Shown: positions 1 through 8,979 of the stretch, in pieces
How the letters are laid out: every line of letters starts with the position of its first letter
How positions within the stretch are numbered: position 1 is the stretch's first letter
Source: Candidatus Gastranaerophilales bacterium
Lineage (GTDB): Bacteria > Cyanobacteriota > Vampirovibrionia > Gastranaerophilales > Gastranaerophilaceae
NCBI GenBank assembly: GCA_947625495.1
Contig: CANQOQ010000002.1
Span: 1 to 64,000 of the forward strand
Length of the DNA: 64,000 nucleotides
Direction: 5' to 3'
Translations under genes and position numbers: made by a program
Notes under the pieces: model-generated
Databases searched by the model: none
What the model saw: only the letters and a program-made list of their open reading frames with translations
Told to the model about the DNA's origin: nothing

Positions 1-3000
1 CGACCGATTCAGATTATGTTATTTATGATGATGCTTCTAATCAATTAAACAACAATATATTTAACAACCCAAAATTAACAGAAAATTACGAAACCGTACA
101 AAATAACAATTTAGCTCCCTCTCAAAATAATAACGGCTTTTTTGCTATTCCTCAAACACAAAATATTCATTTAAATTCTGCTCTATCTGATCAAAGTGCT
201 ATATTATCCGCTAATGCAGGTGTTATGGCATCATCTCTTAATATTAATTCAGCCAATGTGCCTAATCAAACAAATTTTAATCCTGATACTCAAAATCAAA
301 ACCCAATGCCATCTCAATCTGTCAACAACTCTACACAGTCTCCTCTCTCTAATTACCCATCTGAAGATGAAATTAAATCAAGAGAAGAGTCCTTAACAAA
401 AATCGGTATTGGTATAAAATATATTCACAATATTGCTATAGATGATGTTAAATTTGAAAGAGCAACAACCTTATATGAAAAAGGAGTATCGGCTTCTATC
501 ATTCGAAGTAAAACGTTACTTGAGATGAAAGATGTTGATTATAAAAAAGTATTAAATTTATTAGACTATTGTAGTAACATCAAAATCAAAGATATTGCTA
601 TATACAATATTGCTAAATATAATCTTTATAATGATGATAAATATGAAAAAGCATTAAATTTATTAGACTATGGTTATGACGTCACAGATATTTGTACGTA
701 TAATCTTTATGATGATGATAAATATGAAAAAATAGCATATTTTAAAGACAAAGGTGTTGAAATATCTTATACCAAAATGATATTGGATATGTTTTATGAA
801 GAAAACAACAAATATAACAAAATTGTATATTTATTAGATAAAGGTTATAACGTAGAAAAAGCACAAGAATTAGCATATCTTGAAGACAGTAAATATGATG
901 TTTTGGCTTCATTATTAGAAATGGGAGGCGATATAAATTATGTCTACAATTTAAGACAAATCAAAAACTTTGATTACCAAAAAGTATTCTCCATGATTAA
1001 ACAAGGTATTGACGTAAATGATGCAATATATTTTCAAAGAATAATAACAGACAGTAAAGAAAATTTCGAAACATACAATACGGAGAAAAAACTGGAAACA
1101 ATTCATACTTTAGAAAATATAAAAACAAATTTGAAAAAAATAAACTCTCATATAATGGATAAAAAAATAAAACAAATTAATTCTCTAACAGATAGTATAA
1201 ATGAATCCGAAAAACAAAATAGTGATTGGAATAAATTAATTAATCTGACGGAGCAAAAAGGGTTAAGCGCCCATTCTGCAATAATATATAATGAAGCTCT
1301 TTCCGATTATAAAAATATAAACAATATGGCTATATCCGATAAAATAAAATTATATTTTTCTTTAAATTCTTTAAAACCTCAGATTGAAAATATAACAGAA
1401 GCGAAAGAAGAATTAACAAATATAAATTTAATGCTTGACGATTTAAATAAAAATTTAAATCAAGCAATACTCCCGACAGATATTTCGGATGAAGCTCAAC
1501 ACACAATGATGCAGGGATTTTTTGCAAATAATAATAAATCCTTGGAAACTTTATTATCCAATACTGATTTTTCTCAATTTGGGAAACAAGGCTTACCTTT
1601 ACAATATTCAAGAACTGAATTCTTAAGTGATTTAAGCAGTGTTTTGAATGAATTATCCGATTCAGAACAGACTGCCATACTAAATAAACTCGGAATCTCT
1701 CCAATAGAAGGAGGAATATCTAATGGTTATAACGGAATAATTAATGTTAATACAGAAAATACGGAACTTGATTTAACTAACCCAGTTGAAGCGGAAGTAT
1801 TTGAACTCGCTAATAAATTTATCAGAGAAAACTCTGTTGTGACAGGTAATCAAGAACTTGATGAAGCACTTAATTCCTTAATAAAAGGCATGCCTGAATT
1901 TATAAACATTATCGGAAAACAACAGCACGCAACTCAAGAACTCTCGGTTGATGCACATATTCTAAAAGTTTTACAAGAATCAATGGCTAATGAAAATTAT
2001 CAAAATTTATCAAATCTTGATAAAACTGTTTTAAAATTCTCCGTAATATTTCATGATATTGCTAAATCAGAAGGTGTTACAGACCCTGAACATCAAATTG
2101 TTTCGGCATTTTTTGCAAGAAATATTTTGGAAAAATATTCTCTGCCAGTTGATGTCAGAGACAGAATATTTGAACTTATTAAAAACCATCATTGGCTTGA
2201 AGAGTATAATAATAGTAAAATAGATAAAAATTATGCAGCAGCAATGTTCAGACATAAAGATGATTTTTCCATAGCAAAAATAATGGCTGAGGCAGACTTA
2301 AAAGGCGTTAGTGAAAGTTTCTATAGTGACCATAAACAAGCTCTGGATAAAACCGGACCTATCGATACTTCACTAAATAAAATAAATCAAACAGGACAAA
2401 TCGTGTTTACAAGTAAAATTGTTAAACCTGATCTTATTCCTACACAAGAATATAACGGACAGACCTATAAAGTTATTAATTTCTCGCAATTACCAAATGA
2501 TTTTGATTTATCTCAATACGGATTTACTCCAAATACAACACCTGATTCATTGAGATTGTATGTTCACATGGCATCTTCCAAAAAAGATTTTGAAATAGCA
2601 GATTTATTATCCGATGTGGCAAAAGGCGGATTTTTATGCACCTCATATATATCATTAGCTAATAAATCAACCTTCTTCGACCTAAGAACAGGATTAAGCC
2701 TTGAATCTGAAAATGTCAATATTGTTAGTGCAGGGAATGAAAATCAAAGTTCAGGCACCGGTGAAAATAAAAATTTCAAAACTCTAAGTAATATAATTAC
2801 GGGAAATAGTACTTTAAGCCAATATAGAACTATAATACCTAATACTATAAAACAAGAATTAAAGTTGACTAATGAAGAATATAAATTATTCTACGAACAA
2901 TTTGCTAAAACTCAATATGAAACACAAATTAAAGATGACACGGAATATACTATAGGCTCAAAAACAATAAAAGGCTCCGATATTAAAGCTGCTATAAATA

Positions 3001-3185
3001 AAGCAAATGACAATTTAATTTTAATTGAAGGAAGAACAAAACATAATGAATCAAACCTGTATAATCCTAAAATAAATGCCGTAGTCGCAAAATATAATTC
3101 TTTAGAAGACTTTGCAGAGCTTCATCCGGATATATTAGAGTTTGCACAAACTCATAATCTGCCTATTTATTTATTAGGTGAATAA
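1..3185 (+). CDS. Large repeat and HD-domain protein (5' end outside window)
   Basis: The reading frame is open from base 3 to the stop at 3183-3185 with no stop upstream, so this is the C-terminal 1,060 residues or more of a protein whose start lies before the window. The first ATG inside is at 225. The N-terminal part is Asn/Gln-rich. Then (about bases 430-1050) come five or six degenerate units of 33-40 residues of the form D-x-KYEK-x-LxLLDxGYDV, similar to helical repeat proteins. A helical linker follows. An HD phosphohydrolase-like domain (about 1920-2220) shows VDAHILKVL, FHDIAKSE and LIKNHHW, i.e. the histidine and His-Asp metal ligands. The last 300 residues match nothing I recognise. 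There is no TM segment or signal in the visible part. HD domains cleave phosphomonoesters or diesters; the substrate here is unknown. A regulatory or effector-like role is only a guess. Confidence 0.85.
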   Translation, partial: TDSDYVIYDDASNQLNNNIFNNPKLTENYETVQNNNLAPSQNNNGFFAIPQTQNIHLNSALSDQSAILSANAGVMASSLNINSANVPNQTNFNPDTQNQNPMPSQSVNNSTQSPLSNYPSEDEIKSREESLTKIGIGIKYIHNIAIDDVKFERATTLYEKGVSASIIRSKTLLEMKDVDYKKVLNLLDYCSNIKIKDIAIYNIAKYNLYNDDKYEKALNLLDYGYDVTDICTYNLYDDDKYEKIAYFKDKGVEISYTKMILDMFYEENNKYNKIVYLLDKGYNVEKAQELAYLEDSKYDVLASLLEMGGDINYVYNLRQIKNFDYQKVFSMIKQGIDVNDAIYFQRIITDSKENFETYNTEKKLETIHTLENIKTNLKKINSHIMDKKIKQINSLTDSINESEKQNSDWNKLINLTEQKGLSAHSAIIYNEALSDYKNINNMAISDKIKLYFSLNSLKPQIENITEAKEELTNINLMLDDLNKNLNQAILPTDISDEAQHTMMQGFFANNNKSLETLLSNTDFSQFGKQGLPLQYSRTEFLSDLSSVLNELSDSEQTAILNKLGISPIEGGISNGYNGIINVNTENTELDLTNPVEAEVFELANKFIRENSVVTGNQELDEALNSLIKGMPEFINIIGKQQHATQELSVDAHILKVLQESMANENYQNLSNLDKTVLKFSVIFHDIAKSEGVTDPEHQIVSAFFARNILEKYSLPVDVRDRIFELIKNHHWLEEYNNSKIDKNYAAAMFRHKDDFSIAKIMAEADLKGVSESFYSDHKQALDKTGPIDTSLNKINQTGQIVFTSKIVKPDLIPTQEYNGQTYKVINFSQLPNDFDLSQYGFTPNTTPDSLRLYVHMASSKKDFEIADLLSDVAKGGFLCTSYISLANKSTFFDLRTGLSLESENVNIVSAGNENQSSGTGENKNFKTLSNIITGNSTLSQYRTIIPNTIKQELKLTNEEYKLFYEQFAKTQYETQIKDDTEYTIGSKTIKGSDIKAAINKANDNLILIEGRTKHNESNLYNPKINAVVAKYNSLEDFAELHPDILEFAQTHNLPIYLLGE

Positions 3186-3272
3186 ATTAGTTAAATTGAC
3201 ATTTATAAAAAAAACATTAAGAATTATTAAAATAAATTATTATTTTTAAAATCAATATGATAACGTATAAAT

Positions 3273-4256
3273 ATGACAAATATTAACTGGAGCGGATTCG
3301 TAAGTAATTTAGCAAAAAATTATAACGGAATTACGAATAACCGTATAAATAGCAATCAAGAACAAAATATAACACAAAAGCAAAACGGGCAAAATACAGC
3401 AGCAAATACACTGCTGCCTAATACCGTGCAGCAAATAGTACAAACATCTGCGGAACTTGCAATGCTGAATCAACAGCAAACAGTTAATATGCTTAAAGAA
3501 CTGCTGAGTTTTCCGAAGAACTTTGAACAATTGCTTTCCCAATTAACAACAAACTCTCAAGTGTTGAATCAGCAGACTATTTTGATGCTTCTGGCTTCTT
3601 CCATTGATTTGGGCAGATTATCTTCAATGCTCAAAAATAATGCAAAAGATGCAATGTCAAACTTATATCAAATGCTTGCAGGATTTAATCAGATAGGTTT
3701 GAGTTTAAAAGATGAACAGCTCTCTGAACTCACAAAACTGATATCTTTTGTTGCCGCATCATCAACATCGGATGTTCAAAGCTTAAAAACAACAATGCTT
3801 ATGTATTTGCCTTGGCTTCCTTTAACAGATCCCGATGCATTTAAACTGGAAATAGGTTCAAAAGGTTCGGATTCGGGCTTTGATTCTGATGACAGTATAA
3901 CCGTGCTTATTACAACCGTAAATTACGGCAATCTTCAGGCGGATATTTACAAAACCTCTCAAGACGGTATAAGAATAGATGTAACTTCATCTCAAACTTT
4001 TCCCGTCAATTTACTTGATGAACTAATGAAACAAGAAAGTAAAAAGTATAATATAAATATAAACATGTTATATGACAAGAAACAAACATTTAATAAAGAA
4101 AAAAATGAACAGTCAAAAACTCAGGTTGCAATGAATACAAGCCCCGGTGTTAATCCGTTTTTAATTGCAATATCATCTGCTTTTATAAAAAATGTTCATA
4201 ATATTGATGAAAAAGAGAATATTAAAGAAACAAGAAAAGAGAAACTTGAATCATGA
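3273..4256 (+). CDS. Hypothetical protein upstream of radA
   Basis: 327 aa and not recognised. The first 60 residues are Asn/Gln-rich and probably disordered. Residues about 60-190 are helical and leucine-rich, with repeated LL/QQ stretches. Residues about 195-255 look like a compact beta-rich domain (ITVLITTVNYGNLQADIY). The C-terminal 70 residues are Lys/Glu-rich. No signal peptide or TM segment is visible. The stop overlaps the radA start by four bases (ATGA at 4253-4256), so the two are probably translationally coupled. The overall shape (disordered N-terminus, helical middle, small C-terminal beta domain) recalls flagellar hook-length control-type proteins, but I see no diagnostic motif and no flagellar genes nearby. 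Confidence 0.75.
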   Translation: MTNINWSGFVSNLAKNYNGITNNRINSNQEQNITQKQNGQNTAANTLLPNTVQQIVQTSAELAMLNQQQTVNMLKELLSFPKNFEQLLSQLTTNSQVLNQQTILMLLASSIDLGRLSSMLKNNAKDAMSNLYQMLAGFNQIGLSLKDEQLSELTKLISFVAASSTSDVQSLKTTMLMYLPWLPLTDPDAFKLEIGSKGSDSGFDSDDSITVLITTVNYGNLQADIYKTSQDGIRIDVTSSQTFPVNLLDELMKQESKKYNININMLYDKKQTFNKEKNEQSKTQVAMNTSPGVNPFLIAISSAFIKNVHNIDEKENIKETRKEKLES

Positions 4257-5626
4257 CAAAGATAAAGACAAAATGGGTATGTCAAAATTGCGGATACGAA
4301 ACTCCTAAATATATAGGTAAGTGTCCCGATTGCGGAAGCTGGGGTACACTTATAGAGGAAACTGAAGTTATAAAGCCTCAAAATACCGTAAAAACAATGG
4401 ATTTAGATGATACACCCGTTTGTCTTATAAATGAAATAGAAGTAGATGAAAGTATAAGAATCCCGACAGGCTTTGAAGAACTGGACAGAGTACTCGGAAA
4501 CGGGCTTGTACAAGGCTCTTTAGTCCTCTTAGCGGGTGACCCCGGTATAGGTAAATCAACTCTTGTACTTCAAATGGCGGGTAATATTTGTAAAAACGGG
4601 AAAAAGCTTTTGTATGTTTGTGCGGAAGAATCAGGCTCTCAGGTTAAATTAAGAGCAAAAAGACTTAATGTTAACTCTGATAACCTCTATGTATATGCCC
4701 AGACTAATTTGGAAGCCGTACTTTCCCAATTGGATACGGTAAAACCTGATATTCTCGTGGTTGATTCGATTCAATCAATATATACAGCTAACATAACGAG
4801 TTCCTCAGGCAGTGTATCTCAAATAAGAGAATGCACAAATGCTTTAATGGATGTGGCTAAAAATAAAAACATTACCGTAATTGTTATCGGGCATGTAACG
4901 AAAGACGGCAACATCGCAGGCCCTAAAGTTTTAGAGCACATGGTAGATACGGTTATATATTTTGAAGGAGACAGATATAAATCTCAAAGGCTTTTAAGGT
5001 CAATCAAAAATCGTTTCGGTTCTACAAATGAAATAGGTGTCTTTAATATGGCAGAATCGGGGTTAGAAGAAGTTACTAACCCAAGTGAACTTTTTATGAA
5101 AGAAAAAACGGATGAAAATACCCCCGGAAGCGTAATAATTGCGACAAAAGAGGGTACAAGGGCTTTGTTGGTCGAAGTCCAAGCACTTGTAGGTGCTACT
5201 TCATACCCCTCGCCAAGGCGTGTTTCTACGGGGATTGAATTTAACAGACTGCTTCAAATTATTGCGGTTCTCGAAAAAAGAATCGGGCTTAATCTGTCAA
5301 AACACGATGTTTATGTTAATGTAACGGGCGGAATAGAAATAGATGAACCTGCTGCGGATTTAGGTATTGCCCTAGCCATTGCCACTTGTTTCAGAGATGT
5401 TACGGTAGACCATGATGCGGTTATTATAGGTGAAATAAGCTTATCGGGTGAAATAAGAAATGTATCCGATATAGAAAAACGCATTTATGAGGCACAAAAA
5501 CTGGGGTTTAAAAAAGTAATTGTGCCTAAAATGAATAAAAAATTAATTGAAAAATATGATATAGAAATAATCCAAGTGCCCAGATTAATGGATGCTATAG
5601 CTAAATGCGTGTCAAAAAAGCTATAA
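4253..5626 (+). CDS. radA: DNA repair protein RadA
   Basis: 457 aa, the normal length for the family. RadA is a RecA-like branch-migration ATPase that processes recombination intermediates. Visible parts: a four-cysteine zinc finger (CxxC at residues 10-13 and 24-27), Walker A GDPGIGKS (95-102), the Walker B-like strand ILVVDS (about 167-172), the RadA-specific KNRFG motif (252-256) and a C-terminal Lon-protease-like domain (about 350-457). The start ATG overlaps the stop of the preceding unknown gene. The 3' end overlaps the convergent thrC stop by six bases. No oddities. Confidence 0.97.
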   Translation: MTKIKTKWVCQNCGYETPKYIGKCPDCGSWGTLIEETEVIKPQNTVKTMDLDDTPVCLINEIEVDESIRIPTGFEELDRVLGNGLVQGSLVLLAGDPGIGKSTLVLQMAGNICKNGKKLLYVCAEESGSQVKLRAKRLNVNSDNLYVYAQTNLEAVLSQLDTVKPDILVVDSIQSIYTANITSSSGSVSQIRECTNALMDVAKNKNITVIVIGHVTKDGNIAGPKVLEHMVDTVIYFEGDRYKSQRLLRSIKNRFGSTNEIGVFNMAESGLEEVTNPSELFMKEKTDENTPGSVIIATKEGTRALLVEVQALVGATSYPSPRRVSTGIEFNRLLQIIAVLEKRIGLNLSKHDVYVNVTGGIEIDEPAADLGIALAIATCFRDVTVDHDAVIIGEISLSGEIRNVSDIEKRIYEAQKLGFKKVIVPKMNKKLIEKYDIEIIQVPRLMDAIAKCVSKKL

Positions 5627-6688
5627 ATTTATAACCTTTAAGATTTCTTTCAAGTCTGCATTTGTTTTCTTAACTTCAGCATTGGAATATTTAATTGCGC
5701 TGTCAGGGTCTTTAAGTCCGTTACCCGTTAAAATGCATACACAGGTTGAACCTTCTTTGATAACTCCCTGTTTATGAGCCTTAATTAATCCTGCAACGGA
5801 AGCGGCAGAACCGGGTTCAGCTAAGATTCCTTCAGTTGAAGCCATTAATTTATATGCTTCAATTATTTCAGGGTCTGAAACGCAGTCAATAGTACCATTT
5901 GATAAATCTCTTGCTCTTTCTGCCTGTTTCCAGCTGGCAGGATTACCTATTCTGATAGCTGTTGCAATTGTTTCAGGGTGAAGTATTCTTTCACCTCTAA
6001 CTATGGCAGCTGCGCCTTCGGCTTCATATCCCATCATTTTAGGTAGATGTGAAGATTTCTTTAAAGCATAAAATTCTTCATACCCTTTAAAATAAGCGGT
6101 AATATTACCTGCATTCCCGACGGGTATAAAATGATAATCCGGAGCATCGCCTAAAGCCTCTACTATTTCAAAAGCTCCAGTTTTTTGTCCTTCAATTCTA
6201 TACGGGTTAACGGAGTTAACCAAAGTTATCGGAGAATTTTTGGAAATTTCAATAACCATTTCAAGTGCTTCATCAAAATTACCTTTAATGGCAATAATTT
6301 CAGCACCGTACATCATTGCCTGAGAGAGTTTACCGAGCGCAATATAACCGTCAGGAATAAGAACAAAAACTCTAACCCCCGCTTTAGCACCGTATGCAGC
6401 AGCTGCTGCACTTGTGTTTCCCGTAGAAGCACAAATAATAGCCTTTGAACCATCCTCAACAGCTTTTGTAACAGCCATTGTCATGCCTCTGTCTTTAAAA
6501 CTTCCGGTAGGATTAGCACCTTCGTATTTTAAATATACATCAGCTTTTAATCCTATTTTCTTTGCCAGATTATCCGCTTTTATTAAAGGGGTATTTCCCT
6601 CATTCAATGTGATAACGGGTGTAGTATCCGAAACAGGCAAATATTGTCTGTATTTATTTATAAGTCCCTGATAATGATTCTTTTCCAT
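5621..6688 (-). CDS. thrC: Threonine synthase
   Basis: 355 aa PLP enzyme converting O-phosphohomoserine to threonine. The PLP-binding lysine lies in SFKDRGM (Lys65), the phosphate-binding loop is ASTGNTSAA, and a C-terminal ILTGNGLKD is present. Its length fits the short (about 350 aa) bacterial class. AGGAG lies seven bases before ATG 6688. It follows hom by nine bases on the same strand, forming a hom-thrC operon for the last steps of threonine synthesis. No homoserine kinase (thrB) is in the window. Confidence 0.96.
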   Translation of the reverse strand: MEKNHYQGLINKYRQYLPVSDTTPVITLNEGNTPLIKADNLAKKIGLKADVYLKYEGANPTGSFKDRGMTMAVTKAVEDGSKAIICASTGNTSAAAAAYGAKAGVRVFVLIPDGYIALGKLSQAMMYGAEIIAIKGNFDEALEMVIEISKNSPITLVNSVNPYRIEGQKTGAFEIVEALGDAPDYHFIPVGNAGNITAYFKGYEEFYALKKSSHLPKMMGYEAEGAAAIVRGERILHPETIATAIRIGNPASWKQAERARDLSNGTIDCVSDPEIIEAYKLMASTEGILAEPGSAASVAGLIKAHKQGVIKEGSTCVCILTGNGLKDPDSAIKYSNAEVKKTNADLKEILKVINL

Positions 6689-6697
6689 AAAATTCTC

Positions 6698-7969
6698 CTA
6701 ATTCATTACCCTTAAAAGGTTATCTATATTTTTGATTTTTTCTGATTTTAACAAGTCTTTTAAAGCATTTTGAACATCAGATTCCTTGCTCAATTCAGTT
6801 ATAACAACGATTTCAGCAGTATTATCTTCATTAATACCTTTTTGCATAATTGTTGAAATGTTAATATTATTATTGCCGCATACAGTACCGATTAAGCCTA
6901 TAACACCGGGGTTATTGCTTGCATTAATTGCAATATAATACTCGTTATAAGTATCACCTATATCAATTTGATTAGCATTTTCATTGTGGTTACATACTGA
7001 TTGAGGGAGCGGCTTATCAGATGTTTCAAGCTCGGAAGCCAAAACAAGTATATCCCCTACAACCGAGCTTGCAGTAGGTTCAGCACCTGCTCCTGGGCCT
7101 GTTAAAACCAGCTCGCCTACTGGATATCCTTTTAACATTATCGAATTAGTTGCATTATTTACTTTTGCAAGTAAATGTTTCTTTGCGACAAGCATAGGAT
7201 GAACTCTTACATCTATTGAACCATCATCAAGCACCTGACCTAAGGCTATAAGCTTAATTCTGTATCCTAAATCTTCCGCCGCTTTAATATCATGGGCGGT
7301 AATCTTTGTGATTCCTTCTCTGTATATTTTATCTATTGAAACTTTTTTGTTGAAAGATATCGTGGATAAAACAGCTATTTTATATGCCGCATCAAAGCCT
7401 TCGACATCACCCGTCGGGTCAGTTTCGGCATAACCAAGTTCCTGAGCCTGCTTTAGTGCTGTTTCATAAGATAAATTTTGTTCATGCATTTTGGTTAAAA
7501 TATAATTGGTAGTACCGTTTAAAATAGCGGCAATTTTAGAAATTTTATTTGCACATAATATCGTTTTTATAGGCATTATTATGGGAATACCGCCTGCGAC
7601 GGCAGCTTCATACAGAATAATTACGTTTTTTTCTTTCGCAAGCTGAAATAATTCGCTTCCTCTTTTAGCCAAAAGCTCTTTATTAGCGGTAACTATGTGT
7701 TTACCGTTGTTTATTGCCGTCGTCAGAAGTTCAAAAGCAGGGTTAACTCCGCCTGCTACTTCTATTACAACATCTATATCAGGATTATTAACTATATCAA
7801 AAGCATTTTCGGTTAATAACGAGGTATCAAAATTCTCTATTTCTCTTTTTTTATTTATATTTTTTACTGCTATTTTTTTTATTTCAATTTCTTTATGCGA
7901 TTGTAAAACCTTATAAACACCAGTTCCGACAGTGCCGAGGCCTATAATCCCGACTTGTAATTTTTTCAT
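6698..7969 (-). CDS. hom: Homoserine dehydrogenase
   Basis: 423 aa. It reduces aspartate semialdehyde to homoserine with NAD(P)H, the branch point to threonine and methionine. An N-terminal Rossmann motif GLGTVG (residues 10-15), the catalytic core with NGTTNYIL and PTGDVEGFDA, and a C-terminal ACT domain (about 345-420) are visible. The ACT domain implies allosteric control, classically by threonine in this enzyme family. It is not fused to aspartate kinase. AGGGAGA precedes ATG 7969. It is the first gene of the hom-thrC unit. Confidence 0.96.
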   Translation of the reverse strand: MKKLQVGIIGLGTVGTGVYKVLQSHKEIEIKKIAVKNINKKREIENFDTSLLTENAFDIVNNPDIDVVIEVAGGVNPAFELLTTAINNGKHIVTANKELLAKRGSELFQLAKEKNVIILYEAAVAGGIPIIMPIKTILCANKISKIAAILNGTTNYILTKMHEQNLSYETALKQAQELGYAETDPTGDVEGFDAAYKIAVLSTISFNKKVSIDKIYREGITKITAHDIKAAEDLGYRIKLIALGQVLDDGSIDVRVHPMLVAKKHLLAKVNNATNSIMLKGYPVGELVLTGPGAGAEPTASSVVGDILVLASELETSDKPLPQSVCNHNENANQIDIGDTYNEYYIAINASNNPGVIGLIGTVCGNNNINISTIMQKGINEDNTAEIVVITELSKESDVQNALKDLLKSEKIKNIDNLLRVMN

Positions 7970-8056
7970 AAATTCTCCCTGAAATATATACTCAGTCAGC
8001 TTAATTTAAACATAATAATAATTAAAAAACACCTGTTTTTATGTAAAAAAGGACAT

Positions 8057-8085
8057 AGTATAAAGATTTGTTACAAAATTAAGAA
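8057..8085 (-). promoter_or_regulatory. Possible sigma70 promoter for hom-thrC
   Basis: On the minus strand a TTCTTA -35 (8080-8085) and a TATACT -10 (8057-8062) are 17 bases apart. This would leave an untranslated leader of about 80 bases before hom. I see no clear riboswitch or attenuator fold in it. Confidence 0.35.
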
Positions 8086-8093
8086 CTTCTGAA

Positions 8094-8123
8094 TTTCACT
8101 TATTTTAAATGTTTTTATATAAA
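8094..8123 (+). promoter_or_regulatory. Possible promoter for the small repeated-peptide ORF
   Basis: TTTCAC (8094-8099), an 18-base spacer, then TATAAA (8118-8123). Transcription would start near 8130, about 30 bases before the ATG at 8160 and back to back with the hom promoter. Confidence 0.35.
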
Positions 8124-8159
8124 TGTGGAGAAAACCATCGGGGATATTGGGGAATCATT

Positions 8160-8390
8160 ATGGAATTACAATATGTTTCATTATTAAGCAGCAGCAAAAA
8201 CTCAAATTATGTTTCTTTACTGTCATCTTCTAATATGGGAGGAGAAACGGCAGGAAGTGTTGCAAATATATTCATAAATTCTTTTAATATAGCATTTATG
8301 GGAGGGGAAACAGCAGGTTCGGTCGCTTCAAGCTCTTTTGGTACAACATGTTCAACATCCACCAGCGGTTCATATTCTGCTGTTGCATAA
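8160..8390 (+). CDS. Small Ser/Gly-rich peptide with two internal repeats
   Basis: 76 aa starting at ATG 8160. I prefer this start over the upstream in-frame ATG 8109 because a GGGGA Shine-Dalgarno lies eight bases before it and a plausible promoter maps to 8094-8123. The peptide contains YVSLLSSS twice (starting at residues 5 and 17) and MGGETAGSVA twice (residues 26-35 and 46-55). It ends in a Ser/Thr/Gly-rich tail with a single Cys. No TM segment or ordinary signal peptide is visible. It is followed at once by a strong terminator, so it forms its own transcription unit. Repeated modules of this kind recall multi-core peptide precursors, but no maturation enzyme is adjacent. It could also be a short surface or regulatory peptide. 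Function unknown. Confidence 0.6.
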   Translation: MELQYVSLLSSSKNSNYVSLLSSSNMGGETAGSVANIFINSFNIAFMGGETAGSVASSSFGTTCSTSTSGSYSAVA

Positions 8391-8405
8391 TTTCTGTACA
8401 CAAAA

Positions 8406-8441
8406 AAAAGAGGGTGCTTTTTTGAAAAAGCACCCTCTTTT
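8406..8441. terminator. Bidirectional intrinsic terminator
   Basis: A near-perfect 16-bp stem (AAAGAGGGTGCTTTTT and its complement) with a 2-4 base loop, flanked by A-tracts and T-tracts. It lies between the small peptide ORF (+) and the convergent zinc-ribbon gene (-) and can serve both strands. Confidence 0.9.
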
Positions 8442-8451
8442 GTATTTAACA

Positions 8452-8733
8452 TTATTGTTGATTTTCAGCTTCTTTAATTGCAGCAAAACAGTCTTTGCAA
8501 TATACTTCCTTACCTTCAATTGGTTTAAAAGGAACTTTAGTCTGACAGCCGCATTTTGAACAAGTTACTTCATATAATTTTCTTCTGTTTTTTTGTCTTC
8601 TGTTCTTTCTGCATTCAGGGCAGCGTTTAGGTTTATTTACAAGACCTCTTTGTGCATAGAATTCTTGTTCACCTGCCGTAAACACAAATTCACTTCCGCA
8701 ATCTTCGCAAATAAGTTTTTCATCTTCGTACAT
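8452..8733 (-). CDS. Double zinc-ribbon protein (CxxC-x17-CxxC type)
   Basis: 93 aa with two treble-clef or ribbon units. The first (residues about 8-43) has CEDC and CPEC and matches the zinc-ribbon family found in many small bacterial proteins. A basic linker (RKNRRQKNRRK) follows. The second (about 58-84) has CSKC and CKDC 17 residues apart, the arrangement named CxxC-x17-CxxC. A strong AAGGAGAAA site precedes the ATG. The basic, zinc-bound design suggests nucleic-acid binding, but its role is not established. Confidence 0.85.
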   Translation of the reverse strand: MYEDEKLICEDCGSEFVFTAGEQEFYAQRGLVNKPKRCPECRKNRRQKNRRKLYEVTCSKCGCQTKVPFKPIEGKEVYCKDCFAAIKEAENQQ

Positions 8734-8979
8734 TTTTGGGTTTCTCCTTAGTTTGGTAAATTCTTGTAAATAATTTGCGATAGAAATTAAATTTTAAACT
8801 GTTTAATTACTAGTTAGTTATCTACATTTTTAATTGTATAATTTAATACTAAATTTAGCAATACGGTAGTAATATTAAAATATTAAGTAATGTAAAAAAA
8901 AAGACAAAAAGGTATGCTAATTAGCAATAATATTATTTTAGGATGTTTAACATGACGGGTATGTATCTGTGAGGAAATA

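Noticed and set aside
196-396. 66-codon ORF at the window start
   Set aside because: It is in another frame of the large protein, which is open from base 3 with consistent composition.
1330-1704. 124-codon minus-strand ORF inside the large HD protein
   Set aside because: Fully antisense to a strongly coding frame, with no start signal; treated as a shadow, as are similar frames inside thrC, hom, smc, mutS and ribD.
8207-8452. 81-codon minus-strand ORF overlapping the small peptide gene
   Set aside because: It reads through the terminator stem and overlaps the peptide gene; the plus-strand frame has the repeats, Shine-Dalgarno and promoter-like sequence.
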